Shown here: positions 15,379 through 22,389 of the stretch, piece after piece
Position numbering within the stretch: position 1 is the first letter of the stretch
Layout: each line of letters starts with the position of its first letter
Source: an uncultured Acidimicrobiaceae bacterium
Lineage (GTDB): Bacteria > Actinomycetota > Acidimicrobiia > Acidimicrobiales > RAAP-2
Assembly: GCA_937894805.1 (NCBI GenBank)
Contig: CALAYR010000061.1
Location: forward strand, 1 to 43,031
DNA: 43,031 nt
Direction of reading: 5' to 3'
Made by a program: the position numbers and the translations under genes
Notes under the pieces: generated by a model
Databases searched by the model: none
What the model was told of the DNA's origin: nothing
What the model saw: only the letters and a program-made list of their open reading frames with translations

Positions 15379-16238
15379 TACTCCCCCTCTGATGAAACAA
15401 TTGTGACATCACCATTGTCAATAAGTCGAACACCTTGGACCACGCCGGCCAGCAGCACGCGGGCTGTTCCGGCGTACTCATTACTGATGGGCACCAGCGA
15501 CAATGGTTCGACCACTTCGGCGTAGGCCACCTCGATACCGCCTGACTCGAGCGTTGCCCGCACGACGGCACGAGCAACGTCGGCGGTCTGTGGCGTGGTG
15601 GCGACCTCACGCAGCGCCCTTGCAAATCCCAGCGCTACTCGTCGGCCTTCGTGGTCAAGCCGCACGTTGCGACTCGAGAGCGCCAGGCCGTCTTCGTCAC
15701 GCACGATGGGACAGCCCACAATCGTCATGCCGAGGGAGAGATCGTCGTTCAGGCGACGCACCATAGCCAGCTGTTGAAAGTCTTTTTCACCAAAGTAGGC
15801 CCGAGCGGGACCGGTGATTGCAAAGAGTTTGGTAACGACACTGGCGACGCCATCGAAGTGTCCGGGTCGACCGGCGCCTTCAAAAAGTTCCGTCACACCG
15901 GCCACCGACACTGTCGTCGCTGTGGCGGCGGGAGTCGTCGGCCACATCTCGTGCACGCTCGGCGTGACAACGGCAGCCGCGCCCCACGCTTGGCAGTTCG
16001 CCAGGTCGGCCGCTTCGTCACGGGGGTAGGCAGCCAAATCCTTGGCGTCGTTGAATTGACGGGGATTTACAAAGATGGTGACAATGGGGACGGCGCCGTC
16101 AGCCACCGCACGACGAACCAGCGAGCCGTGGCCTTCATGGAGTGCACCCATCGTTGGCACCAAGCCGACCGTTTGACCGGTGCTCCGGAGCTGCGCGGCG
16201 TACGCCCGCCACTCCTCAATCGTGTTGATTTGAATCAC
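15378..16238 (-). CDS. panC: Pantothenate synthetase (pantoate-beta-alanine ligase)
   Basis: A 286-residue ATP-dependent ligase that joins pantoate and beta-alanine through a pantoyl adenylate. Motifs are Val-Pro-Thr-Met-Gly-Ala-Leu-His-Glu-Gly-His (27-37, HIGH-type), Phe-Val-Asn-Pro-Arg-Gln-Phe, Tyr-Phe-Gly-Glu-Lys-Asp-Phe-Gln-Gln, and Leu-Ala-Leu-Ser-Ser-Arg-Asn, where the usual Lys-Met-Ser is Ala-Leu-Ser (common in this family). The GTG start lies two bases past the DUF2520 gene's stop. panD, which supplies beta-alanine and sits between panC and coaX in M. tuberculosis, is absent here. Confidence 0.96.
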   Translation of the reverse strand: MIQINTIEEWRAYAAQLRSTGQTVGLVPTMGALHEGHGSLVRRAVADGAVPIVTIFVNPRQFNDAKDLAAYPRDEAADLANCQAWGAAAVVTPSVHEMWPTTPAATATTVSVAGVTELFEGAGRPGHFDGVASVVTKLFAITGPARAYFGEKDFQQLAMVRRLNDDLSLGMTIVGCPIVRDEDGLALSSRNVRLDHEGRRVALGFARALREVATTPQTADVARAVVRATLESGGIEVAYAEVVEPLSLVPISNEYAGTARVLLAGVVQGVRLIDNGDVTIVSSEGE

Positions 16239-16240
16239 TA

Positions 16241-16954
16241 CTAGGACCGCGTACGGGCACGCTGGGCCTCGCCCAGCACCAGTGCTTCATTCGCCAGGGC
16301 GACGTAGAGCGGGCGAGCTGCATCGGGCAGGGCCGCCAAATGCGCGTCGATAGTTGTCAAGTCGCCACGGGAAGCGGGGCCCGTGAGTGCCGCCAAGGGA
16401 CCCATCGTGGCCGCGTCATCGATGGCGCTCTGTGCGAGAGGCAAGAAGTCCTCAAGCGACATCCCAATACCATCGGCGAGCTCGCCCACCGAGTGCAGCA
16501 GCGTCACCAGATGATTGGCCGCGATACAGGCGGCCGCGTGGTACGCGACGCGATCTTCATCGCGCAACGTGATGGGTCGACCGCCAATGGCCCGGACGAG
16601 TTCGGTTGCGAGATGGTCGCCAGCGACCGTAAAGACTGAGCCATTCAAACGGCGTTGGCCAATGTCGCCATTAGGCAGTGCCACGAGTGGGTGCATCGAG
16701 GCGACACGCTCGTGGTCACCCAGGACGTCCAAGGTGCGAGAACCGGCCACGTGCATAACGACGGCGTCGGTACGTGGCAGGAGCGAGGCAACAGTGGCGA
16801 TGGCGTCATCAGGAACGCAGAGCACAATGGCGTCGGCGGAAGGCAACGTGTGGACTTCGTCGTGATGGCAGACGGTGACGTCATACCCGGCCTGATGGAA
16901 GGCTCCAGCCAGCGACGTTCCCGCGCGCCCGGCACCAATAATGACAATTCTCAT
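16241..16954 (-). CDS. Rossmann-like/DUF2520 dehydrogenase-like protein
   Basis: About 237 residues with an N-terminal NAD(P)-binding fold (Ile-Val-Ile-Ile-Gly-Ala-Gly-Arg-Ala-Gly-Thr-Ser) and a helical C-terminal DUF2520 domain (Tyr-His-Ala-Ala-Ala-Cys-Ile-Ala-Ala-Asn-His, then Leu-Thr-Gly-Pro-Ala-Ser-Arg-Gly-Asp). The architecture resembles 6-phosphogluconate or ketopantoate reductases. It lies directly upstream of panC, as in many actinobacteria, and no panE is seen here. A ketopantoate reductase role is therefore a reasonable inference but is not shown by the sequence. I use the ATG at 16954, just before the Rossmann strand; an ATG at 16981 would add nine residues, and neither has a clear Shine-Dalgarno sequence. 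Confidence 0.82.
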   Translation of the reverse strand: MRIVIIGAGRAGTSLAGAFHQAGYDVTVCHHDEVHTLPSADAIVLCVPDDAIATVASLLPRTDAVVMHVAGSRTLDVLGDHERVASMHPLVALPNGDIGQRRLNGSVFTVAGDHLATELVRAIGGRPITLRDEDRVAYHAAACIAANHLVTLLHSVGELADGIGMSLEDFLPLAQSAIDDAATMGPLAALTGPASRGDLTTIDAHLAALPDAARPLYVALANEALVLGEAQRARTRS

Positions 16955-16998
16955 ACGAGCCCCGTTTCGTTCCAGCCCCATGTGGGTGCCGTTCGTCG

Positions 16999-17466
16999 TT
17001 AGCGCAACTCGTCAAGTGTACCGAGTGGCTCCACCTCACCACTAGCGGCCAGGTAAATGCCCTCGGGGACCAATTCCGGAGCTAATTCGCGCAACGGGGC
17101 GAGAACGAACCGGCGTTCCCACATCCGAGGATGGGGGACGAGAATTTCGGGGTCGTCGCTGGTCACATCCCCAACGAGGAGCACATCGACGTCCAGGGTG
17201 CGGGGACCCCAACGAACATCACGAACTCGCTCCGCCAGCGTTTCGGCCCGACGCGCTCGTTCCAACAATTCGCGTGGTGATGCCGACGTCTCTAACTCCA
17301 CCACGATGTTCCAAAAATCATCTTGCGCCACGCCACCCACGGGTTCAGTGGCGTAGACGTTCGAAATCCGCATGGCGTCGCCACCCCCAACGGTGGTCAG
17401 TGCGCCGTAGAGGTGCTGGCCCCGATCACCAATATTGCTACCGAGCGAGAGAAAGGCCCGAGTCAT
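16999..17466 (-). CDS. folK: HPPK: 6-hydroxymethyl-7,8-dihydropterin pyrophosphokinase
   Basis: A 155-residue enzyme that transfers pyrophosphate from ATP to hydroxymethyl-dihydropterin, giving the FolP substrate. It begins Leu-Ser-Leu-Gly-Ser-Asn-Ile-Gly-Asp-Arg. Val-Arg-Trp-Gly-Pro-Arg-Thr-Leu-Asp-Val-Asp-Val-Leu-Leu carries the two metal-binding aspartates, and Val-Pro-His-Pro-Arg-Met-Trp-Glu-Arg-Arg-Phe-Val closes the site. The ATG shares TAATG with the folB stop. In M. tuberculosis a DUF3180 gene follows folK; here the DUF2520 gene does. Confidence 0.96.
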   Translation of the reverse strand: MTRAFLSLGSNIGDRGQHLYGALTTVGGGDAMRISNVYATEPVGGVAQDDFWNIVVELETSASPRELLERARRAETLAERVRDVRWGPRTLDVDVLLVGDVTSDDPEILVPHPRMWERRFVLAPLRELAPELVPEGIYLAASGEVEPLGTLDELR

Positions 17467-17828
17467 TACCGATCAAGGGTGCAACGCACACCAACGGTGT
17501 CGACGTCTTGCGGCACGGGTGGACGTAACTTGCGAACCGTCACCGTTACGCCGGCAATTTCACTGTCGAAGTTCATGATCTCTTGGGCGGCGCGATAACC
17601 CAACGTCTCGAGAAGTTGAAATTTGCCCTCACTCGCGAGGCGCTGCACTAAATCAATAACCGCGGCGTAGTTGCTCGTGGCGTGGATGTCATCGTTCAGG
17701 GCCGCGGTGGCGAAGGAGCGCATGATGTCGATGTCAAACGTCAGAGGCTGTTCCCGGAGTCGCTCTTCCGGCAGGACGCCCACAATGACCGAGCAGCGCA
17801 GTCCACGAATTTCAATAGTGTCCGTCAT
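17466..17828 (-). CDS. folB: Dihydroneopterin aldolase
   Basis: A 120-residue tunnelling-fold enzyme that cleaves dihydroneopterin to hydroxymethyl-dihydropterin and glycolaldehyde. Features are Ile-Arg-Gly-Leu-Arg-Cys-Ser-Val-Ile-Val-Gly-Val-Leu-Pro-Glu-Glu-Arg, Leu-Leu-Glu-Thr-Leu (substrate-binding Glu ~74) and Val-Thr-Val-Arg-Lys-Leu-Arg-Pro-Pro with the catalytic Lys near 100. The ATG at 17828 has GAGGAA upstream. Longer in-frame starts would give a non-family basic extension. It sits between the phosphatase-like gene and folK. Confidence 0.95.
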   Translation of the reverse strand: MTDTIEIRGLRCSVIVGVLPEERLREQPLTFDIDIMRSFATAALNDDIHATSNYAAVIDLVQRLASEGKFQLLETLGYRAAQEIMNFDSEIAGVTVTVRKLRPPVPQDVDTVGVRCTLDR

Positions 17829-17868
17829 GATTCCTCGACTTTCGCACGACCGTGGTCGTGGGCCAAGA

Positions 17869-18369
17869 TTACGCCTCTTTAAGCGGGAGGTTCTTAAGGA
17901 TCTCGCGACCCTCAATGGCGATAGAGCGACGGAAGAGGCGCTCCACCGAAGCAATGGCGATGGCGTCGCTAGCGACGCGGCCGGTCCACAACAGATAGCC
18001 GGCCACGAGACCCAAGAGACGGTCAGAGACTTCGTCGCCGTGTAGCAAAATCACCTCGCCGCGATTCATCGACTCGCGGAGATCAACGAAGCTGGCGCGC
18101 ACAATATCGTGCTCGTCGTTGTCGTTCATGATGGGGTACGTCGCTGAAGCGAAGTGGTGCTCTTCGTAAGCCTCTTGATTGAGAGGCAGGGGAAGAATGG
18201 AAATCATTCGCGTGAACTTGTGGTTCTTCAACCAGCGCAGCTCTTCGTCACGACGGACGCGACGGTGGACCAAGGTAGAGCCACCGGGACGCTCGGCGAC
18301 GGCCAACTTGTCTTTGAAAACCCAAGTGAAATTACGGGGTTCGATACCCGCGGCCCACTTGCCCCTCAC
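17869..18369 (-). CDS. Phosphatase-like protein lacking the catalytic cysteine, in the folate operon
   Basis: A 166-residue protein resembling small dual-specificity/tyrosine phosphatases. An N-terminal strand-helix unit (Glu-Glu-Leu-Arg-Trp-Leu-Lys-Asn-His-Lys-Phe-Thr-Arg-Met-Ile-Ser-Ile-Leu-Pro) leads to a P-loop-like segment, then a helix and a helical C-terminus. The active-site signature His-Cys-x5-Arg is present as His110-Gly111-x5-Arg117, so the nucleophilic cysteine is glycine. The GGC codon is clear in the sequence. It would then be a pseudophosphatase that binds a phosphorylated ligand or partner, or a different enzyme on the same fold. The GTG overlaps the folP stop (GTGA), and folB follows after 40 bases. 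The folate pathway needs dephosphorylation of dihydroneopterin phosphates, which makes the position suggestive. Assignment to the fold is from pattern only. Confidence 0.6.
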   Translation of the reverse strand: MRGKWAAGIEPRNFTWVFKDKLAVAERPGGSTLVHRRVRRDEELRWLKNHKFTRMISILPLPLNQEAYEEHHFASATYPIMNDNDEHDIVRASFVDLRESMNRGEVILLHGDEVSDRLLGLVAGYLLWTGRVASDAIAIASVERLFRRSIAIEGREILKNLPLKEA

Positions 18370-19166
18370 GCCACTACCTCGGCGGTTGGCATGGTCAACA
18401 ACTCTCGCAGTTGAACTGCCACGGCAACATCATGTACGCGAATCACATCAGCACCATAAAGGATTGACCACGCCTCCGTTGCAATGGAACCCTCTAAACG
18501 GTCATCGACGTCGAGAAAATCAGGGGCCAGTGTGCCCAAGAAGCGCTTTCGGCTCGTCCCGATGAACAGTCCGCACTGCAATTCATCACACAGGGCGCGG
18601 AAAACATCGAGATGAGATAAAAGGTCCAGATTGTGTTCGGCCGTTTTGCCAAAACCAATTCCCGGATCTAGCCAGAGTTGGGGCACATTGACCGCTTGAG
18701 CGCGCAACGCAAGCGCGCGTAGCGCAGCGGCCACTTCACTCACGACGTCGTCGTAGTGGGGATTGTCCTGCATCGTGCGGCTGTCACCCTGTCGGTGCAT
18801 GCCGACGTAGCCGACCTGAAGCTCACCGGCCAGCTCGACCAGTGTGGCCGAGACGTCGTTAATTACGCTCGCCCCCGCCACCACGGCCGCACGAGCGACG
18901 GCCTCCTTCTGCGTATCGATACTCACGGGTCCCAACTGCGCCAAGGCCGTCACGATCGGAAGCACACGCGCCAATTCGTCGGCCTCACTCACGGGCTCGG
19001 CGCCCGGTCGGGTCGACTCGCCGCCAACGTCAACAATGTCCACTCCCGCGTCAAAGAACTGTCGGCCAGTGGCGATGGCGTTGGCCGTGGAGTCACTGCG
19101 ACCACCGGGAAAGAACGAGTCGGGAGTGATGTTGATAATGCCCATCACGGCGGGACTGCGCGTCAT
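18366..19166 (-). CDS. folP: Dihydropteroate synthase
   Basis: A 266-residue TIM-barrel enzyme that joins hydroxymethyl-dihydropterin pyrophosphate and p-aminobenzoate; it is the target of sulfonamides. The diagnostic segments are all present: Met-Gly-Ile-Ile-Asn-Ile-Thr-Pro-Asp-Ser-Phe (8-18), Gly-Gly-Glu-Ser-Thr-Arg-Pro-Gly-Ala, Val-Ser-Ile-Asp-Thr, Asn-Asp-Val-Ser-Ala, Asp-Pro-Gly-Ile-Gly-Phe-Gly-Lys-Thr, Gly-Thr-Ser-Arg-Lys-Arg-Phe and the C-terminal Arg-Val-His-Asp-Val. It starts at an ATG two bases after the folE stop and ends overlapping the phosphatase-like gene. Confidence 0.97.
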   Translation of the reverse strand: MTRSPAVMGIINITPDSFFPGGRSDSTANAIATGRQFFDAGVDIVDVGGESTRPGAEPVSEADELARVLPIVTALAQLGPVSIDTQKEAVARAAVVAGASVINDVSATLVELAGELQVGYVGMHRQGDSRTMQDNPHYDDVVSEVAAALRALALRAQAVNVPQLWLDPGIGFGKTAEHNLDLLSHLDVFRALCDELQCGLFIGTSRKRFLGTLAPDFLDVDDRLEGSIATEAWSILYGADVIRVHDVAVAVQLRELLTMPTAEVVA

Positions 19167-19168
19167 GG

Positions 19169-19738
19169 TTATCGCCGTTGGTGAATGAAGTTGAGTGCTT
19201 CAGAGCGCGAGGCGGGATCACTTTGGAAGATTCCCCGCACGGCGGAGGTCACCGTCGTCGCTCCCGGCTTCTTGACGCCGCGCATCGACATGCAGAAGTG
19301 CTCCGCTTCAATAACCACGATGGAGCCACGGGGACTGAGTTCGCGCTCCAGGGCATCGACGATTTGGGTCGTCATGCGCTCTTGGACTTGCAGGCGCCGG
19401 GCGTAGCCCTCAACGAGTCGAGCGAGCTTGGAGAGACCGGTAATGCGACCTTCCTTACCGGGGATGTAGGCCACGTGGGCGTGACCCATGAAGGGCACGA
19501 GGTGGTGCTCACACAAGGAGGTGAAGGGGATATCGCGGACCATCACCATTTCGTCGTGACCGGCCTCAAAGGTGGTGCGCAGATGGGCACCGGGGTCGGC
19601 CTCAATTCCTTCGAAGAGCTCGACATACATGTCGGCGACTCGGCGAGGAGTTTCGAGCAGACCGTCGCGATCGACATCTTCGCCAATCGCGATGAGCAAC
19701 TCGCGGACGGCGGCTTGGATTCGGTCACGATCGATCAT
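19169..19738 (-). CDS. folE: GTP cyclohydrolase I
   Basis: A 189-residue tunnelling-fold enzyme that converts GTP to dihydroneopterin triphosphate, the entry to folate. Zinc ligands lie in Ser-Leu-Cys-Glu-His-His (~75-80) and Phe-Cys-Met-Ser-Met-Arg-Gly-Val (~148-155); Gly-Leu-Ser-Lys-Leu-Ala-Arg and the Gln-Glu-Arg-Met-Thr loop are also present. The ATG overlaps the hpt stop (ATGA). ftsH, normally between hpt and folE in mycobacteria and Streptomyces, is missing. Confidence 0.97.
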   Translation of the reverse strand: MIDRDRIQAAVRELLIAIGEDVDRDGLLETPRRVADMYVELFEGIEADPGAHLRTTFEAGHDEMVMVRDIPFTSLCEHHLVPFMGHAHVAYIPGKEGRITGLSKLARLVEGYARRLQVQERMTTQIVDALERELSPRGSIVVIEAEHFCMSMRGVKKPGATTVTSAVRGIFQSDPASRSEALNFIHQRR

Positions 19739-20307
19739 GAGCCCTCTCCCTTGTAGGTGTAGATGCCATCGAGGTTGCGATACCGCTCGGCGACGTCGAG
19801 GCCGTAGCCGACGACGAACGTGGATGGAATGGAGAAGCCGACGTAACGCAAAGACTGCTCCACTCGTTGTTCCCCTTCCTTCAGCAGGAGGGCGCAGACT
19901 TCGAGACTGGCCGGCTTGCGCGAACTGAGGTACTTGCGCAGGTAGTTCAGGGTGAGACCGGAGTCGACGATGTCCTCAACAATTAAGACGTCGCGACCGG
20001 CAATGTCGGCCTCCAGGTCCTTAACAATGCGCACGACGCCCGAAGACTTGGTGGCGGCACCGTAGGAAGAGACGGCCATGAAGTCAATGTCGACCGCGAG
20101 TGGAATCGCGCGCATGAGGTCACTCATGAACGTCACGGCACCCTTAAGTACGCAGACGAGCAGTGGTGGATTACCGGCGTAGTCCCGCGCAATCTGTTGG
20201 CCTAGTTCGGCCGTGCGTTGGTGGATCTGCTCAGAAGACAACACGACACCGGCGAGATCCTCTCCGGTCCAGGCAAGATGACTTGGAATTTGCTCAGAGG
20301 CGCTCAC
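19735..20307 (-). CDS. hpt: Hypoxanthine phosphoribosyltransferase
   Basis: A 190-residue purine-salvage enzyme that makes IMP or GMP from free bases and PRPP. The PRPP motif Val-Leu-Ile-Val-Glu-Asp-Ile-Val-Asp-Ser-Gly-Leu-Thr is in the centre, with Leu-Lys-Gly-Ala before it and Val-Val-Gly-Tyr-Gly-Leu-Asp near the C-terminus. I choose the GTG at 20307, 25 bases past the tilS stop, because starts further upstream lie inside tilS and give a non-family extension. TACCCT stands eight bases before it, so an internal leaderless start is possible. It overlaps folE by four bases. The pairing tilS-hpt is widely conserved. Confidence 0.92.
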   Translation of the reverse strand: MSASEQIPSHLAWTGEDLAGVVLSSEQIHQRTAELGQQIARDYAGNPPLLVCVLKGAVTFMSDLMRAIPLAVDIDFMAVSSYGAATKSSGVVRIVKDLEADIAGRDVLIVEDIVDSGLTLNYLRKYLSSRKPASLEVCALLLKEGEQRVEQSLRYVGFSIPSTFVVGYGLDVAERYRNLDGIYTYKGEGS

Positions 20308-20332
20308 GGCATCACAGGGTAGTGGGAGTTCT

Positions 20333-21214
20333 TCACGCCAGATAGAGAAACTGATCTTTACGGGCGACCCTTCGCCCACCGCTGACTTCCGTCGCCACTG
20401 CCTCACCCCGAATCACGCGCAAGACTCGCTCAACTTCATCGAGGGACGGTGCGTGAGTGCCGTCCGGGTCATGAGTGGTGAGACGCTGGCGCACCCAGCG
20501 GCGCACCCTCGCCGTGGGCCACGTCTGCAGTTCGCGGCAGTCGATCTGGTCGAAATCGATACCGGCGTCAAGGGAGACCACCTCATCGAGCCAGGCTCGT
20601 TCGTCGGCGATCAACCAGGCCTGTCGCGCCAGAATCGGCACGATGTCGCGCTCCCCTACTTCGACCAGGGCCGGAAGAATTCGATGGCGCATCGCGTTTC
20701 GGCGCAACGTCTGGTCCTCGTTAGTGGGGTCATCAATAAAAGGGCGTCCCGACGCCAGCACCATGGCGCGCACCTCAGCGCGTCGCAGATGAATCAGTGG
20801 CTTCGTCGCCCCGCGCGTCATCGGTGAGAGTCCGTCAAGTCCTGCGCCCCATAAGAGATTGAGCAGCATCGTCTCGGCCAGATCATCCATCGTGTGTCCC
20901 GTCAAGACGTCGGGAGGAAGGACTGAACGGCGAGCGGCTCGGGCCCGTGATTCAACGTTGCCACCACTTTCCAGCTGTACATCGTGCACCGTCACCGCCG
21001 CGCCGAGCTCCTGGGCCAAGGCCACGACGAGTTCGGCGTCTCGCGAGCTGTTCGCACGCAAGTGGTGATCCACGTGGTGGATGTGGAGTGCCAGGCCGGC
21101 CCGGTGTGCCAAAAGAGCCATGCCGACTGAATCGGCACCGCCCGAGACGGCTAACGAGACAACGTCATCGGTTGCGGGGAAGACACACCGCTCGAGGAGT
21201 TCGCCAGACGTCAC
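20333..21214 (-). CDS. tilS: tRNA(Ile)-lysidine synthase
   Basis: About 293 residues. TilS attaches lysine to C34 of tRNA-Ile(CAU), changing its decoding from AUG to AUA. The N-type ATP pyrophosphatase P-loop is Ala-Val-Ser-Gly-Gly-Ala-Asp-Ser (~21-28), followed by His-His-Val-Asp-His-His-Leu-Arg, Gly-His-Thr-Met-Asp-Asp-Leu-Ala-Glu-Thr, and Asp-Asp-Pro-Thr-Asn-Glu. The C-terminal part is short, as in actinobacterial TilS. The GTG at 21214 is preferred because TATCGT lies six bases upstream; an in-frame TTG at 21235 would add seven residues. It is the first gene of the eleven-gene operon running to lysS. Confidence 0.93.
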   Translation of the reverse strand: MTSGELLERCVFPATDDVVSLAVSGGADSVGMALLAHRAGLALHIHHVDHHLRANSSRDAELVVALAQELGAAVTVHDVQLESGGNVESRARAARRSVLPPDVLTGHTMDDLAETMLLNLLWGAGLDGLSPMTRGATKPLIHLRRAEVRAMVLASGRPFIDDPTNEDQTLRRNAMRHRILPALVEVGERDIVPILARQAWLIADERAWLDEVVSLDAGIDFDQIDCRELQTWPTARVRRWVRQRLTTHDPDGTHAPSLDEVERVLRVIRGEAVATEVSGGRRVARKDQFLYLA

Positions 21215-21220
21215 GTGGTC

Positions 21221-21226
21221 ACGATA
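21221..21226 (-). promoter_or_regulatory. Candidate -10 (TATCGT) of the tilS-lysS operon, leaderless
   Basis: TATCGT ends 6 bases before the tilS GTG. The divergent metal-transporter promoter lies within 30 bases, so the Zur-like operator might influence both directions. Confidence 0.42.
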
Positions 21227-21249
21227 CGCCCTCAATGTTGACCTTCGTT

Positions 21250-21278
21250 TTGATAATCGTTCTCATTATGGGTAGGAT
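21250..21278 (+). promoter_or_regulatory. Promoter of the zinc transporter operon (TTGATA-N17-TAGGAT)
   Basis: -35 TTGATA (21250-21255), a 17-base spacer and -10 TAGGAT (21273-21278), then six bases to the ATG at 21285. It is the best complete promoter in the window and implies a leaderless mRNA. Confidence 0.65.
21251..21265. promoter_or_regulatory. Zur/Fur-type operator
   Basis: TGATAATCGTTCTCA is an imperfect 7-1-7 palindrome matching 11 of 15 positions of the actinobacterial Zur box TGAAAATGATTTTCA (consensus from memory). It overlaps the -35 of an operon that encodes a ZIP transporter and a Fur-family regulator, so zinc-dependent autorepression is expected. Confidence 0.65.
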
Positions 21279-21284
21279 GGGTCC

Positions 21285-22022
21285 ATGATGATCGCCGTGC
21301 TCCTCGCGCTCCTAACCGGCGCAGCCACCACTTTGGGTGGATTTATCGCCCTACGCACCAAAGACCGTCTCCACCTCGTTCTAGGACTCTCAGCCGGCCT
21401 TCTACTGGGCCTCGTCGGCTTTGACCTCCTCCCCGAAGTCTTTGCCACCAACACCTCCGTGACGCTCGGTGTGCCCACGGTGTCGATTGCACTGGTGGTG
21501 GGCTTCTTTCTTCTTCATCTCGTCGAGAAGTCGTTCGCCACCCACGAGCCGCACGAGTCGGACTACGGCAGCGACCACGACCACCGTCACGTTGTCGGAA
21601 CGTTGAGCGCCGTGGCCTTCATTGGCCACGTCTTTTTAGACGGCGTCGGCATCGGCGCCGCCTTTCACATCAGCCACACGCTGGGCTACGCCGTCTTTCT
21701 CGCGCTCTTGATTCACGCCTTTAGCGACGGGCTAAACACCGTCGCGTTTCTTATCAAGGGTGGCCGTTGGACGGCCAAAGCCAAACTGCTGCTCATCGCC
21801 GACGCCATCGCTCGAACGGCCGGCGCCACCCTGGGTTCCTACGTACTCATCAGCGCCAATGGTGTAGCCCTCTACCTGGCACTCTTCACCGGTGTGATCA
21901 TCTACATCGCGACGTCGCACATCTTGCCTGAGGCGCACGCCAACCACCCCTCCCGGTGGACACTTGTCGCTTCGGTAGTGGGCATCGCGGCGATGTGGAT
22001 CATCAAGGCGTATGGCGCGTAA
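21285..22022 (+). CDS. ZIP-family metal (probably zinc) transporter
   Basis: A 245-residue inner-membrane protein with about eight membrane segments. The ZIP metal-binding helix appears as Gly-His-Val-Phe-Leu-Asp-Gly-Val-Gly-Ile-Gly-Ala-Ala-Phe-His, followed by His-Ala-Phe-Ser-Asp-Gly-Leu-Asn-Thr-Val. A loop rich in His, Asp and Glu (~86-103) lies before it, as is usual for ZIP carriers. The family imports divalent metals; zinc is inferred from the Zur-like operator and the following Fur-family gene. The ATG at 21285 lies six bases from the -10, with no Shine-Dalgarno sequence. The last 11 bases overlap the regulator gene. Confidence 0.9.
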   Translation: MMIAVLLALLTGAATTLGGFIALRTKDRLHLVLGLSAGLLLGLVGFDLLPEVFATNTSVTLGVPTVSIALVVGFFLLHLVEKSFATHEPHESDYGSDHDHRHVVGTLSAVAFIGHVFLDGVGIGAAFHISHTLGYAVFLALLIHAFSDGLNTVAFLIKGGRWTAKAKLLLIADAIARTAGATLGSYVLISANGVALYLALFTGVIIYIATSHILPEAHANHPSRWTLVASVVGIAAMWIIKAYGA

Positions 22023-22389
22023 AACGCGACCGACCATACTGGCGGCCTTCGCCACGGTATCGGGCTTTGTGAGCGCTCAGCAGTTGCACGCCCTGGCTGT
22101 GCGAAACGGGGAGAGCTTGGGTCTCGCCACGGTCTACCGCGAACTTCGGCGCATGGTCGACGAGCAGTTGGTCGATGTAGTCCATGACCTCGAAGGTGAG
22201 GCCAAGTATCGCTACTGCGGCACTGATCACCATCACCACATCGTGTGTGAGCAGTGCGGGGTGACACAAGGGTTGGACGGCGATGACGTGGAACGCTGGG
22301 TGGAGGCCGTAGCCACCGCCACCGGCTTTCGCGGAGTGCGACACACCATTGAACTCATTGGGACGTGTGCGACGTGTCACCGCAAGTAA
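22012..22389 (+). CDS. Fur-family metalloregulator, probably Zur
   Basis: A 125-residue winged-helix repressor. The DNA-binding part has Gly-Leu-Ala-Thr-Val-Tyr-Arg-Glu-Leu-Arg-Arg-Met (~37-48). The His-rich sensor loop Asp-His-His-His-His-Ile-Val (72-78) and two Cys pairs, C79-x2-C82 and C119-x2-C122, give the structural zinc site. Co-transcription with a ZIP transporter behind a Zur-like box supports zinc over iron. The start overlaps the transporter gene by 11 bases, and the pgeF start lies within its last codons. Confidence 0.88.
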   Translation: MARKTRPTILAAFATVSGFVSAQQLHALAVRNGESLGLATVYRELRRMVDEQLVDVVHDLEGEAKYRYCGTDHHHHIVCEQCGVTQGLDGDDVERWVEAVATATGFRGVRHTIELIGTCATCHRK

